In this document: positions 25,295-32,898 of the stretch, piece after piece | Numbering within the stretch: the first letter of the stretch is position 1 | Layout of the letters: each line of letters opens with the position of its first letter | Origin: Clostridia bacterium | GTDB taxonomy: Bacteria; Bacillota; Clostridia; Oscillospirales; CAG-272 | NCBI GenBank assembly: GCA_017463445.1 | Contig: JAFTPF010000012.1 | Span: 1 to 41,304, forward strand | DNA length: 41,304 nt | Reading direction: 5' to 3' | Made by a program: the position numbers and the translations under genes | Notes under the pieces: generated by a model | Seen by the model: the letters and a program-made list of their open reading frames with translations, nothing else | Database searches by the model: none | Told to the model about the DNA's origin: nothing

Positions 25295-26095
25295 TTGAAC
25301 GGATGGATCATATTTGGCTGCATTTTGCTGTTTTTCTGGCTGATCGGCATGATCCGCGCCAGCGTCGAGGTGGAATATAACACCGACGTTCGGGTGGCGG
25401 TGAAGGTGCTGGGAATGACCTTCCGCATCACGCCGAAGGAGAAAAAGCCTCTAAAACTATCGGATTTTACCCCGAAAAAGTACAGAAAACGCCTTGCCAA
25501 GGACGAAAAACTCCGTCTGAAGCAGGAAGCTAAGAAAGCGAAAAAGCAAGCCGAGAAGGAGCGGAAAAAGGCGGAAAAGAAGGCCGCCAAGGAAGCCGCC
25601 AAAAAGGGGCTTCCGCCTCCCGATGACGGCAAAAAGAAGAAGGAAAAGAAGAAAAAAGAGCTGGCCGAGATCATGGAGCTGGTGCTGGTGGGGCTTGACG
25701 CTGTCAAGGTTCTGTTCAAGTCTTTTGGAAAGCACTTCCGGATCGAAGCGGTACGGCTGAAGATCGCGGTTGGCGGCGAAGACGCCGCGTCCACCGCTAT
25801 CCTTTACGGCATCGTGGTGCAGTTTGTCACCTATCTCTGCCACGCACTGGCGGCGATCACCAATTTTAAGGTCAGAAAGCCCGAAGAGATCGCGGTCACG
25901 GCTGACTTTTTGTCGGACAAGCTGACTATGGATCTGCACTTCGTCTTCCGTCTGCGGGTGTGGCACATTTTTGCCATGGTCTTTGCCGCAGGCATCGGTG
26001 CCGTTAAGCGACTGCTCAAAAATATGACCGGCGACGAGCCGTCACCGGCGAAGAAGATCGCCGACACCCAATCGACCGACTCGCCTGCGGGCTGA
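25295..26095 (+). CDS. DUF2953-type membrane-anchored protein (YtfI-like)
   Basis: The 266-residue protein has one N-terminal membrane segment (about 2-20), a beta-rich stretch (VEVEYNTDVRVAVKVLG), a long Lys/Ala/Glu-rich helical linker (about 62-125) and a C-terminal domain with two hydrophobic stretches. This plan, and its place directly before ytfJ, match the YtfI/DUF2953 family, which has been linked to sporulating Firmicutes; its function is not known to me. The start is probably TTG at 25295, with GGAGGTGA 6-9 nt upstream; no ATG with comparable signal exists nearby. Confidence in the gene is high, in the family name moderate. Confidence 0.8.
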   Translation: MNGWIIFGCILLFFWLIGMIRASVEVEYNTDVRVAVKVLGMTFRITPKEKKPLKLSDFTPKKYRKRLAKDEKLRLKQEAKKAKKQAEKERKKAEKKAAKEAAKKGLPPPDDGKKKKEKKKKELAEIMELVLVGLDAVKVLFKSFGKHFRIEAVRLKIAVGGEDAASTAILYGIVVQFVTYLCHALAAITNFKVRKPEEIAVTADFLSDKLTMDLHFVFRLRVWHIFAMVFAAGIGAVKRLLKNMTGDEPSPAKKIADTQSTDSPAG

Positions 26096-26130
26096 GCATA
26101 AATAAGTAACTCAATTGGAGGATCATAAAT

Positions 26131-26586
26131 ATGAACGAAAGCAAGCTGAATAAGATCATTGACACGTCGCTGGGTAACATCAAGCAGATCATCGACGTGA
26201 ATACCGTGGTGGGCGAGCCCATCACTACTGCAGGCGGAACGGTGATTATTCCCGTTTCTAAAGTTTCCCTGGGCTACGCCTCCGGCGGCGTGGACTACTA
26301 CGGCAAGCATAACCCTGCCGCTAACGGCGCGTCGTCCTTCGGCGGCGGCGGCGGAACCGGCGTGACCCTCAATCCCGTTGGTTTCCTGGTGACCAAGGCA
26401 GATGGCTCCACCGAGTTTATGCCCGTGACTACCATCCCCAATGTGGCTCCCGCTCCCGACAAGGTGGATACCATCATCTCCTTCCTGGAGCGCTCTCCCG
26501 AGCTGCTTGCCAAGATCAAGGCCATGATCCCTCAGAAGAAGAAGGACGAGCCTGCAGAGGAACAGACTTCCGAAGCAGCTGAATAA
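26131..26586 (+). CDS. ytfJ: GerW/YtfJ family spore protein
   Basis: This 151-residue protein matches the GerW/YtfJ sporulation family (PF09579), required in Bacillus for normal spore germination and found in the spore. It shows the conserved VGEPITTAGGTVIIPVSKVS stretch, a glycine-rich loop (SSFGGGGGTG) and the GFLVTKADGSTEFMPV strand, with a charged Lys/Glu tail. GGAGG precedes the ATG. It lies between the DUF2953 gene and a D,D-carboxypeptidase gene, a typical envelope/spore setting. With spo0A nearby it indicates an endospore former. Confidence 0.93.
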   Translation: MNESKLNKIIDTSLGNIKQIIDVNTVVGEPITTAGGTVIIPVSKVSLGYASGGVDYYGKHNPAANGASSFGGGGGTGVTLNPVGFLVTKADGSTEFMPVTTIPNVAPAPDKVDTIISFLERSPELLAKIKAMIPQKKKDEPAEEQTSEAAE

Positions 26587-26609
26587 GTCGGACGCATCAG
26601 CGTTCTAAT

Positions 26610-26649
26610 CTCCCCTCCCTTCGCATAGGTTATGGCGAAGGGGGAGGAG
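26610..26649 (+). promoter_or_regulatory. Hairpin containing the carboxypeptidase ribosome site
   Basis: A 15-bp stem (left arm CTCCCCTCCCTTCGC at 26610-26624, right arm GCGAAGGGGGAGGAG at 26635-26649; one mismatch and one G-U) has a 10-nt loop. The right arm is the Shine-Dalgarno sequence of the GTG start at 26653. A T-rich stretch follows (TTTGTGCGCTTTTTT), so it may also act as a terminator for ytfJ. It could therefore attenuate or switch expression of the carboxypeptidase. The structure is seen; the role is inferred. Confidence 0.6.
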
Positions 26650-26652
26650 TTT

Positions 26653-27831
26653 GTGCGCTTTTTTCTGAAGATCTGCAGTTGCTGCCTGGTGTTTGTCGTC
26701 CTGCTTGGTGGGAGCGTCTGCACTTTTGCCGCTGAGCGCGGATCGGAGTCGCTTTTGTCGGTCTCCGCCCGTTCCGCCGTGCTGATGGATCAGTACGGGC
26801 AGGTGCTCTATGCCAAAAACGCCGAAGAGCGGCTTCCGATGGCATCCACCACCAAGATCATGACCGCGCTGGTGACGCTGGAAGCGATGGAGTCGGGGGA
26901 TGTCCCCGAGACCGTGAAGATCCCCGCTGAGGCAGTCGGCGTGGAGGGCTCCTCTGTCTATCTGGTCAAGGGCGAGGAGATGCGGCTGACCACGCTCCTC
27001 TACGCACTGATGCTGGAAAGTGCTAACGATGCGGCGACTGCTATCGCCATTGCCGTGGACGGCAGTGTGGAGAGATTCGCCGATCGGATGAACCGCAAGA
27101 CCGCCGAGCTGGGGCTTGACAGTACCCACTTCGAAAATCCCCACGGTCTGGACGCCGAGGAGCATTACACTACCGCACGGGATCTGGCGACGCTGACCGT
27201 TGCCGCGCTGGAGAACGAGACCTTTGCCGAGATCGTCTCCACGGTGCGCTACTCCGCGCCCGTAGAAGGGGGCAACAGTGTGCGGCTGTTTGTCAATCAC
27301 AACCGTCTGCTTCGTGAGTACAAGGGCTGTGTTGGTGTCAAGACCGGCTACACCAAACGGTGCGGGCGCTGTTTGGTCAGCGCGGCGCGTCGGGACGGTA
27401 CTCTGCTGGTGGCGGTAACGCTGAACGATCCCAACGATTGGCGGGATCATCGGGCGATGCTGGACTGGGGATTCTCGGTCTGTGCTTCCGTCACCGTAAT
27501 AGAGGCAGGATCGATGCGCTATACCGTTCCCGTAGTGGGTGGTGTGTGCGAGACCGTGGTCTGCACAAGCTCCGATGGAGTGACGCTCACCCTCCCGCAA
27601 GGGAGTAAGCCCGAAGTGCGCGTAGAACTGCCCCATTTTCTTTGGGGAGAGGTCCGCGCAGGAGATCGGGTCGGGCAGGCTGTGGTGGCGGTCAACGGCA
27701 GGGAAGCCGCCGTCGTGTCGCTGTACGCCGAGTCGGACGTTTCGGCTGTGGTCTACGAAAAGAGCATCTGGCAGAAGATCTGCGATTTTTTCGCCGCCAT
27801 TGGTCGATGGTTGGCGGGATGGTTTGATTAA
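26653..27831 (+). CDS. D-alanyl-D-alanine carboxypeptidase, DacF/DacB-like
   Basis: This penicillin-binding protein family enzyme (peptidase S11) trims the terminal D-Ala of peptidoglycan stem peptides outside the membrane. With GTG 26653 as start it has 392 residues: a signal peptide to about FAA (27), SxxK at Ser65-Lys68 (ASTTK), SxN at 123-125 (ESAND) and KTG at 230-232. A C-terminal beta domain (about 285-360) and a hydrophobic, amphipathic tail (IWQKICDFFAAIGRWLAGWF) follow, which would hold it on the membrane. The GTG start is preferred because GGAGGAG lies just upstream; ATG 26632 has no ribosome site and would put charged residues before the signal. Position after ytfJ suggests a spore cortex or envelope role. 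Confidence 0.92.
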   Translation: MRFFLKICSCCLVFVVLLGGSVCTFAAERGSESLLSVSARSAVLMDQYGQVLYAKNAEERLPMASTTKIMTALVTLEAMESGDVPETVKIPAEAVGVEGSSVYLVKGEEMRLTTLLYALMLESANDAATAIAIAVDGSVERFADRMNRKTAELGLDSTHFENPHGLDAEEHYTTARDLATLTVAALENETFAEIVSTVRYSAPVEGGNSVRLFVNHNRLLREYKGCVGVKTGYTKRCGRCLVSAARRDGTLLVAVTLNDPNDWRDHRAMLDWGFSVCASVTVIEAGSMRYTVPVVGGVCETVVCTSSDGVTLTLPQGSKPEVRVELPHFLWGEVRAGDRVGQAVVAVNGREAAVVSLYAESDVSAVVYEKSIWQKICDFFAAIGRWLAGWFD

Positions 27832-27857
27832 GAGAAAGAGCCCTTGCAATCTGAATT

Positions 27858-27989
27858 TTTTGAAAGTTTTTGAAGATTGCTAAGAAACTTTTTTCAAAAG
27901 AAGTATTGTAGTTTGCCACTATGTGGCAAACTACGGCAATTCGGCTTTGCCGAATTGCTTTGACCGAGGTTTTGGGGCAGCGCCCCAAA
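27858..27989 (+). repeat. Partial composite repeat and three tandem palindromes
   Basis: A GAAAGTTTTTGAAG linker and a degenerate AACTTTTTTCAAAAG hairpin (27858-27901) match the repeat A family without its B hairpin next to it. Three perfect palindromes with 3-nt loops follow: GTAGTTTGCCAC-tat (27908-27934), GCAATTCGGC-ttt (27936-27958) and TTTGGGGC-agc (27971-27989). The last ends 12 nt before the rluB start codon. No clear terminator T-run or promoter is present. Confidence 0.65.
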
Positions 27990-28001
27990 TAGGATAGAAT
28001 A

Positions 28002-28742
28002 ATGGAAGAACTGAGAATACAAAAATACCTTGCCGACTGCGGGATCTGCTCCCGCCGTGCGGCTGAACGCTCCATCGAAGAGGGCGACGTGAAAATCAAC
28101 GGCATCCTTGCCGAGATTGGGCAGAAGATCCGCCCCGATCGGGATAAGGTTACCTACCGCGGCAGACCCGTGGTGAAAAAGCGCAATGCGCACCCCTGCT
28201 ACGTGATGCTTCACAAGCCCGCGGGCTACGTGACCACCATGAGCGACGAAAAGGGGCGCAAGACGGTCGCCGAGCTGGTTGCCGGCGTGGATCAGCGGGT
28301 CTATCCCGTGGGACGGCTGGATATGGACTCGGAGGGGCTGCTCCTCTTTACCAGCGACGGTGAGCTTGCCAACGCGCTGACCCATCCCCGACATCACATC
28401 CCTAAAATCTACCACGTCCGCGTGGAGGGGCAGGTCAGCCGCGCGCAACTGACCCGTCTGGGCGAGCCGATGGAGATCGACGGCTACAAGATCCAGCCCG
28501 TGGAGTGTGCTATCGTCAAGCAGGACGAGAGTGCTACCACCATTGAGATGATCCTCTATGAGGGACGCAACCGTCAGATCCGCAAGATGTGTGAGCAGGT
28601 TGATCTTACCGTCCGCCGTCTGCGCAGAATTGCCATCGGCGAGCTGGAGCTGGATATCCCCCGGGGCAAGTGGCGGTATCTGAACAAGGACGAGGCCGAT
28701 TATCTGAAGGAATCGGCAGGACTGATCAAAAAAGAGCGGTGA
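28002..28742 (+). CDS. rluB: Ribosomal large subunit pseudouridine synthase B
   Basis: A 246-residue RsuA/RluB-family enzyme that converts a uridine of 23S rRNA to pseudouridine. An S4 RNA-binding domain (RIQKYLADCGICSRRAAE..., about 3-60) precedes the catalytic domain, with the nucleophile Asp107 in PVGRLDMDSEGLLL and the late motif EGRNRQIRKM. Its location downstream of scpAB and the carboxypeptidase matches the Bacillus order. RluB, RluE/F and RsuA are similar; RluB is the best fit by length and context. The ribosome site is weak (AGGATAGA upstream), in a spacer dense with palindromes. Confidence 0.92.
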   Translation: MEELRIQKYLADCGICSRRAAERSIEEGDVKINGILAEIGQKIRPDRDKVTYRGRPVVKKRNAHPCYVMLHKPAGYVTTMSDEKGRKTVAELVAGVDQRVYPVGRLDMDSEGLLLFTSDGELANALTHPRHHIPKIYHVRVEGQVSRAQLTRLGEPMEIDGYKIQPVECAIVKQDESATTIEMILYEGRNRQIRKMCEQVDLTVRRLRRIAIGELELDIPRGKWRYLNKDEADYLKESAGLIKKER

Positions 28743-28830
28743 GCCGTTGTCGGTTCTGCGAGTGGTGCGTGTGCTTCGATATTGTACGGTCGTTCCGCTC
28801 TGACCGAAGCGCCGTGAGCGATGCTAATAT

Positions 28831-28862
28831 GCAGAAAAACGCCCAAAGGGGCGTTTTTCTGC
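28831..28862 (+). terminator. Bidirectional-type terminator after rluB
   Basis: A perfect 14-bp stem, GCAGAAAAACGCCC and its complement around aaag, with A- and T-runs inside the stem arms. It closes the lysA-rluB run and lies about 65 bp before the spo0A promoter. Nothing gene-like is seen between the rluB stop and this hairpin. Confidence 0.85.
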
Positions 28863-28926
28863 ATTATTCACAAAAGTGTGATCGAATTTTTGTTGATTTT
28901 GACAATGGGAAATTTTAGCAAAACTA

Positions 28927-28955
28927 TTGCAAAAGTTGGTAATATATGGTAAAAT
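28927..28955 (+). promoter_or_regulatory. Promoter for spo0A
   Basis: TTGCAA, a 17-bp spacer and TAAAAT. Transcription would start about 30 bp before the spo0A start codon. A second, upstream TTGACA (28899-28904) has only a poor -10 partner at 17 bp. No convincing 0A box was found. Confidence 0.6.
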
Positions 28956-28992
28956 ATGGCTGTTAAATCAATCAGCAGGAGTGATGAAAAGA

Positions 28993-29772
28993 ATGGAATC
29001 TAAGGTTAAGATCCTGATCGCGGATGAAAACGCCGACTTCGTGAATCAGTGTAAGACAAAACTCTACGCAATGGGGTACAGAGATATTTCGGTGGCATCG
29101 GGTGGAGACGAGGCAATCTCCCGAATCTCCACGGAGCATCCCGATGTGGTGCTCATCGACATCTGGCTGCCCAAACTGGACTGTATTCAGGTGATGCGAG
29201 GCGTACGATCAATGGGACTTGGCGAGGCGGCACCCTCCTTTATCGTGCTGTCCATTGCCAACAATCAGAATATGTTCTACGAAGCCGTCGAAGCGGGCGC
29301 GGAATACTGTATGTTAAAGCCGCTGGACTATAACAGTTTGTCGGAGCGGATCATGCGGCTGATGGCAAAGCGATCGGACAAGCTGATCAGCGGAAAATCG
29401 GCGGCGCCTACCGTGGGCAACGATCTGGAATCTCAGGTGACTAAGGTGATCCATCAGATCGGCGTGCCCGCCCACATCAAGGGCTACCAGTATCTGCGGA
29501 CTGCCATCCTCATGACCATCGAGGACACCGACGTGATCAACTCAGTGACCAAGATCCTCTATCCGTCGGTGGCAAAGCAGTATCAAACCACCTCCTCCCG
29601 TGTGGAGCGTGCTATCCGCCACGCCATCGAGGTTGCGTGGGATCGTGGTGATATCGACACCCTCAACGCCTACTTCGGCTACACCATCCAAAACAGCCGA
29701 GGCAAGCCCACAAATTCGGAGTTCATTGCGATGATTGCCGACAATCTGCGGCTGAGTAATAAGTTTTCTTGA
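28993..29772 (+). CDS. spo0A: Sporulation transcription factor Spo0A
   Basis: Spo0A is the master response regulator of endospore formation. With ATG 28993 it has 259 residues: a receiver domain (about 5-120) with acidic Asp11/Glu12, phospho-acceptor Asp56 in VLIDIWLP, switch Ser87 and Lys109. The Spo0A_C output domain has the diagnostic [14 protein letters not shown] and [19 protein letters not shown] at 28977-28981 is 11 nt from this ATG but only 2 nt from an in-frame ATG at 28984, so the exact start is uncertain by three codons. The receiver has KPLD where KPFD is usual. It stands as a single-gene unit between two terminators. Confidence 0.96.
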   Translation: MESKVKILIADENADFVNQCKTKLYAMGYRDISVASGGDEAISRISTEHPDVVLIDIWLPKLDCIQVMRGVRSMGLGEAAPSFIVLSIANNQNMFYEAVEAGAEYCMLKPLDYNSLSERIMRLMAKRSDKLISGKSAAPTVGNDLESQVTKVIHQIGVPAHIKGYQYLRTAILMTIEDTDVINSVTKILYPSVAKQYQTTSSRVERAIRHAIEVAWDRGDIDTLNAYFGYTIQNSRGKPTNSEFIAMIADNLRLSNKFS

Positions 29773-29785
29773 GGCAAGAAGCAGT

Positions 29786-29817
29786 AAAAAAGCACCTGCA
29801 TGAGCAGGTGCTTTTTT
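29786..29817. terminator. Shared bidirectional terminator of spo0A and tRNA-Val
   Basis: A 14-bp perfect stem, AAAAAAGCACCTGC and its complement around atga. On the plus strand it gives GC stem plus T6 for spo0A. On the minus strand it begins immediately after the encoded CCA of the tRNA and again ends in T6. One element thus serves both convergent genes. Confidence 0.9.
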
Positions 29818-29893
29818 GGTGGAAACGAGGGGGCTCGAACCCATGACCTCACGGATGTGAACCGTGCGCTCTGACCAGCTGAGCTACGCTTCC
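29817..29893 (-). tRNA. tRNA-Val (CAC)
   Basis: On the minus strand a complete cloverleaf reads GGAAGCG (acceptor), a D arm with AGCTCAGCTGGTCAGAGC, anticodon stem CACGG/CCGTG with loop TTCACAT (anticodon CAC, codon GUG), and a T arm with GGGTTCGAGCCCC. The acceptor 3' strand CGTTTCC is followed by A and an encoded CCA. The acceptor stem has one G-U pair. A consensus promoter precedes it, and the spo0A terminator follows without spacer. Confidence 0.95.
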
Positions 29894-29908
29894 ATATATT
29901 ACGGTATG

Positions 29909-29937
29909 ATTATAGCACAAAGAGCGTCGTTTGTCAA
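29909..29937 (-). promoter_or_regulatory. Consensus sigma-A promoter for tRNA-Val
   Basis: On the minus strand: TTGACA, 17 bp, TATAAT, a perfect match to consensus, ending 16 bp before the tRNA 5' end. Confidence 0.92.
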
Positions 29938-29981
29938 TGCTTTTTTGAAAAAAACTGTCCAATAGGATTAGCAAAACAGGC

Positions 29982-30010
29982 TTGACGAACCCGCCGATCT
30001 GTGATACAAT
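29982..30010 (+). promoter_or_regulatory. Sigma-A promoter for the unknown helical protein gene
   Basis: TTGACG, 17 bp, TACAAT, about 40 bp upstream of the start codon. It is divergent from the tRNA promoter, with about 44 bp between the -35 boxes. Confidence 0.8.
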
Positions 30011-30049
30011 ATCCGTATCTGAATATGACCTATGAAAGGCGGTATTATG

Positions 30050-31180
30050 ATGTCAGAGATCAAGTCGATCCTGTCTGCCATATCCGAGACAGAGGATTAT
30101 ACTCTGAAAATGAGACTTTGCGAATATTTCAATAATTATCTGCGTTCGAACAAGATCGGTTCTACCGATCGGGAGGCGCTGGCAACCTTTGTCTTTGGCG
30201 AGTTCAAGGTGCTGATGCTGAAGATCCCCGCGGTACCCGATTACAAGTCCAAGGATGCTTTGATGGGATATGAGGATCAGCTGATGGGGCTATTGATGGA
30301 GGCTTGCCCCGATCCCCGCGCACTGGCTCCCGAGAAGATGGAGGCGGTCAAGGCGATGGTGGAGCTGGTGGAGGGCGAGCGTTTTTTCGAGAACGCCGTG
30401 GACAAGCTCTTTGAGCAGGAGACGATCTATCCTGCCTTCGTGGAGCAACTGCTCAACACCCACAAGCGGCTCACCGACGAGTATCAGAAATGCCGACTCT
30501 ACGCCGGGATGATCCACTATAAGGACAAAGTGGCGGCACTCACCGACGAGTGCAAGGCGATCTTCGGCGACTATATTGCCTCCGAGATGGCGCGCTACCT
30601 GGACGGTGCGCCCACCGAGCAGATACTGGACAATCTGGAGCTGATCGCCGACGTTGCCAAGAACGTCCCCACCGACGCGCTGATCCGGCAGATGTACGCC
30701 GTCATGGAGCTGGGACGTGGCGACATCAATTTTTACGCTATGGACAGCCTGCTGTCGCTGGGCAGAGAAGTGCCTGCCGATGTGGTAGCGGCGTTGGCAA
30801 ACACTCTGACCTACGCCGATATGACCTACCATTCGCTGAAGCAGCACGGCAAGGAGTCTGCGTTTCCTGCGGAGCTTGCCACTGAGGAATATTTGGCAAA
30901 GAGCGATCTGGTCCACTGGCTCACCTATCCTACCGAGCTGGGCAAGGAGCCCGACGAGATCGAGTACCTGGGCAAGGTGAAAGCCAAGGGTGAGAATTAC
31001 CACATCTTCCGCTACAAGTCGGACAGTGACAATCTGGGCGACGAGCTGAAGGGGAAGTGGCTCATTGGCTGGTCGGGTGATGAGGGTGGCACCTTCAGTC
31101 AGTTTGACGAGTATGCGCTCTACGAGCAGAAGACCCTTGAGAAGACGCTCAAATATATCAAGAAAAAACTGATCGGATAA
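30050..31180 (+). CDS. Unknown mostly helical protein
   Basis: I do not recognise this 376-residue protein. It has no signal peptide or membrane segment and should be cytosolic. Residues 1-285 look almost wholly alpha-helical with repeat-like spacing (HEAT- or TPR-like solenoid is a guess). The last 90 residues contain beta-strand-like, aromatic-rich sequence (DEIEYLGKVKAKGENYHIFRY, WLIGWSGDEGGTFSQFDEY) ending in a basic helix. ATG 30050 is chosen because AGGCGG lies 7 nt upstream; ATG 30047 and 30032 are alternatives. It forms a one-gene unit with its own promoter and terminator and is not tied to neighbours. Confidence 0.8.
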   Translation: MSEIKSILSAISETEDYTLKMRLCEYFNNYLRSNKIGSTDREALATFVFGEFKVLMLKIPAVPDYKSKDALMGYEDQLMGLLMEACPDPRALAPEKMEAVKAMVELVEGERFFENAVDKLFEQETIYPAFVEQLLNTHKRLTDEYQKCRLYAGMIHYKDKVAALTDECKAIFGDYIASEMARYLDGAPTEQILDNLELIADVAKNVPTDALIRQMYAVMELGRGDINFYAMDSLLSLGREVPADVVAALANTLTYADMTYHSLKQHGKESAFPAELATEEYLAKSDLVHWLTYPTELGKEPDEIEYLGKVKAKGENYHIFRYKSDSDNLGDELKGKWLIGWSGDEGGTFSQFDEYALYEQKTLEKTLKYIKKKLIG

Positions 31181-31184
31181 ACAG

Positions 31185-31218
31185 ATCTCCGCAGACCGTA
31201 CGGTCTGCGGAGATTTTT
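31185..31218. terminator. Bidirectional terminator between convergent genes
   Basis: A 15-bp perfect palindrome with no loop bases beyond the centre (ATCTCCGCAGACCGT and its complement), followed by T5 on the plus strand. It lies 4 bp after the unknown gene's stop and 5 bp before the end of the convergent lyase gene. Confidence 0.88.
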
Positions 31219-31223
31219 GCGGA

Positions 31224-32672
31224 TTACTGATCCTCGCCAAAGTCGGCGATGTATGCTTCGATCAGCTTCTCGGGCCAATCGGAGATGGCTTCCAGCTTGC
31301 CGGTGAAGAAGCGGAGGGTCTTGGGCTCGTGGACGAAGCGCAGACCGCCGATCATATGGCGGTGGTCGTAGAGCCACTTCACACGGTCGATGACGTACTC
31401 GGTCTGGGAGAGGGTGAAGACACGGCGAGGGAAAGCCAGCCGCACCATTTCCACCGACGCGATGCGCTCGGAGCCGTCGGAATTGCGCTCCTCGGAGAGG
31501 GTGCCGCGCTCCATGCCTCGGATACCGCCGCAGAGATAGAGAGCCGCTACCAGCGAGCCTGCGGGGTACTCTTCGGCGGGAATGTGGGAGACGAATTCAC
31601 GGGCATTGATGTGTGCGCCGAGACCGCCTCCGGGGGTGACCATGGGGACGCCGCAGGAGTCCAGTGCGCGGACACAGTGATCGATAAACTGGGGAGCCTG
31701 GGAGATGACGTCGAAGTCCATGGTCTCCTCAAAGCCGATGGTGAGTGCTTCCATCTCCTTTACCGACATGCCGCCGTAGGTAAGGAAGCCCTCGAACATG
31801 GTGATGTAGTCCTCCAGCTCGTGGAAGAGCGACTCTTCCCGTACCATGATGGCGCCGCCTCTGCCGAAGCCGAACTTGCGGGCAGAGAAGTAAACCACGT
31901 CGAAGAGGTCTGCGATCATACGGGTGATCTCGCGGATGGATTTATCCTTCAGCGACTCCTCGCGGATCTTGTTGAAGTAAAGATTGTCCTGCAAGAGGGA
32001 TGCGTCCAGTACGGTGAGGATGCCCTGGGACTTGGCGTAGTCGGTGGCTTCCTTCATGTTGGCGTAGGAAATAGGCTGACCGCCGATCAGGTTGGTACCT
32101 GCTTCCAGACGCATATAGGCGATGTTTTCGGAGCCCTCCTTTTTCACGCAGGCGCGGACCTTGTCCATATCGATGTCACCCTTGAAGGGAAGAGTGGACT
32201 TGGTGACAAGACCCTCGTCTTTGACCAGCTCCTCTACCTTGCCGCCCAGACGGGTGACGTGGGCTTTGGAGGTAGTGAAGTGGTAGTTCATAATAACGGT
32301 GCTGCCGGGTTTTACAAAGTGCTGGGCGATGATGTGCTCGCAGGCGCGTCCCTGATGGGCGGGAAGCACATACTTCATGCCGATGATCTCCTCCAGCTTG
32401 TCCCGCATACGGTAGAAGGTTTCGCTTCCTGCGTAAGCATCGTCGGCGCGGAGCATAGCGGACTGCATTTCGTCACTCATTGCGTTGACGCCCGAATCGG
32501 TGAGCATATCCATAAAAATGTCGCCGTTGTGGAGGCAGAAGGTATTGAATCCCGCCTCCCGCATCTTGGCAAGGCGCTCTCTTGCGGGGAGCAGGGTGAG
32601 CTTTTGCACAATCTTGACTTTGTGCATTTCCATCGGTACGGCGTCTCGATGGTAGAATTTGATTTTAGGCAT
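31224..32672 (-). CDS. Beta-eliminating lyase, tyrosine phenol-lyase/tryptophanase family
   Basis: This PLP enzyme has 482 residues, the family length. Landmarks are DMLTDSGVNAMSDEMQ, GDEAYAG-like ADDAYAGSE, PAHQGRACEH, NLIGGQPISYANM and SARKFGFGRGG, with PLP-Lys266. Where tyrosine phenol-lyase and tryptophanase differ, it follows the phenol-lyase: Thr133, Arg389 (MERG) and Phe455 align with TPL Thr124, Arg381 and Phe448 by eye. Two normally fixed residues differ: Leu226 replaces the Arg after the PLP-pyridine Asp223, and Arg265 replaces the Lys before the PLP lysine. It would cleave an aromatic or related amino acid to pyruvate and ammonia; the substrate is open. GGAGG lies 9 nt before the ATG. 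A divergent LysR gene probably controls it. Confidence 0.88.
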   Translation of the reverse strand: MPKIKFYHRDAVPMEMHKVKIVQKLTLLPARERLAKMREAGFNTFCLHNGDIFMDMLTDSGVNAMSDEMQSAMLRADDAYAGSETFYRMRDKLEEIIGMKYVLPAHQGRACEHIIAQHFVKPGSTVIMNYHFTTSKAHVTRLGGKVEELVKDEGLVTKSTLPFKGDIDMDKVRACVKKEGSENIAYMRLEAGTNLIGGQPISYANMKEATDYAKSQGILTVLDASLLQDNLYFNKIREESLKDKSIREITRMIADLFDVVYFSARKFGFGRGGAIMVREESLFHELEDYITMFEGFLTYGGMSVKEMEALTIGFEETMDFDVISQAPQFIDHCVRALDSCGVPMVTPGGGLGAHINAREFVSHIPAEEYPAGSLVAALYLCGGIRGMERGTLSEERNSDGSERIASVEMVRLAFPRRVFTLSQTEYVIDRVKWLYDHRHMIGGLRFVHEPKTLRFFTGKLEAISDWPEKLIEAYIADFGEDQ

Positions 32673-32711
32673 ATATTTTTTCCTCCGGATACTTGAAAAA
32701 TCGACAAATAT

Positions 32712-32740
32712 AGTATATAATAGATTCCAAGATTAGTCAA
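32712..32740 (-). promoter_or_regulatory. Sigma-A promoter for the lyase gene
   Basis: On the minus strand: TTGACT, 17 bp, TATACT, about 40 bp before the lyase start codon. The -35 abuts the dyad operator region upstream, as expected for LysR-type activation. Confidence 0.85.
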
Positions 32741-32750
32741 GTTGATGTTT

Positions 32751-32779
32751 TCGATGTTGGTTATCGAAGATTTCGATAA
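32751..32779. promoter_or_regulatory. LysR-type operator, overlapping dyads
   Basis: TTATCGAAGATTTCGATAA (32761-32779) is a perfect 8-bp inverted repeat with a 3-bp centre. Inside it TCGA-N5-TCGA fits the LysR T-N11-A rule. A third half-site TCGAT (32751-32755) forms a second dyad with ATCGA at 32763-32767. The set begins 10 bp upstream of the lyase -35 box and about 120 bp upstream of the lysR start, so it can serve both divergent genes. Confidence 0.75.
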
Positions 32780-32821
32780 ATGCGGTGGCGCAGGGATTGA
32801 GGTCTTCCACCATATCCGTAG

Positions 32822-32842
32822 GGGACGGGCGCTCGACGTCCC
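32822..32842. other. Hairpin in the lysR leader
   Basis: GGGACG...CGTCCC with a 9-nt loop, about 55 bp before the lysR start codon. A related GCGGGAC/GTCCCGC hairpin occurs at 15916-15932. It may be a small dispersed repeat or a leader structure. No convincing lysR promoter was identified. Confidence 0.35.
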
Positions 32843-32898
32843 GCTTCCTTCCGCCTGACAAAAATTCACCGCACTTCCGATTCAAGAAAGGAACGATT

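Noticed and set aside
26096-26130. Sigma-G-like promoter (GCATA, CATAAAT) before ytfJ
   Set aside because: The spacer is about 23 bp instead of about 18, so the match is not convincing.
31329-32696. Plus-strand open frame of 455 codons over the lyase gene
   Set aside because: The minus-strand lyase has clear motifs, ribosome site, promoter and terminator; the plus frame has none.
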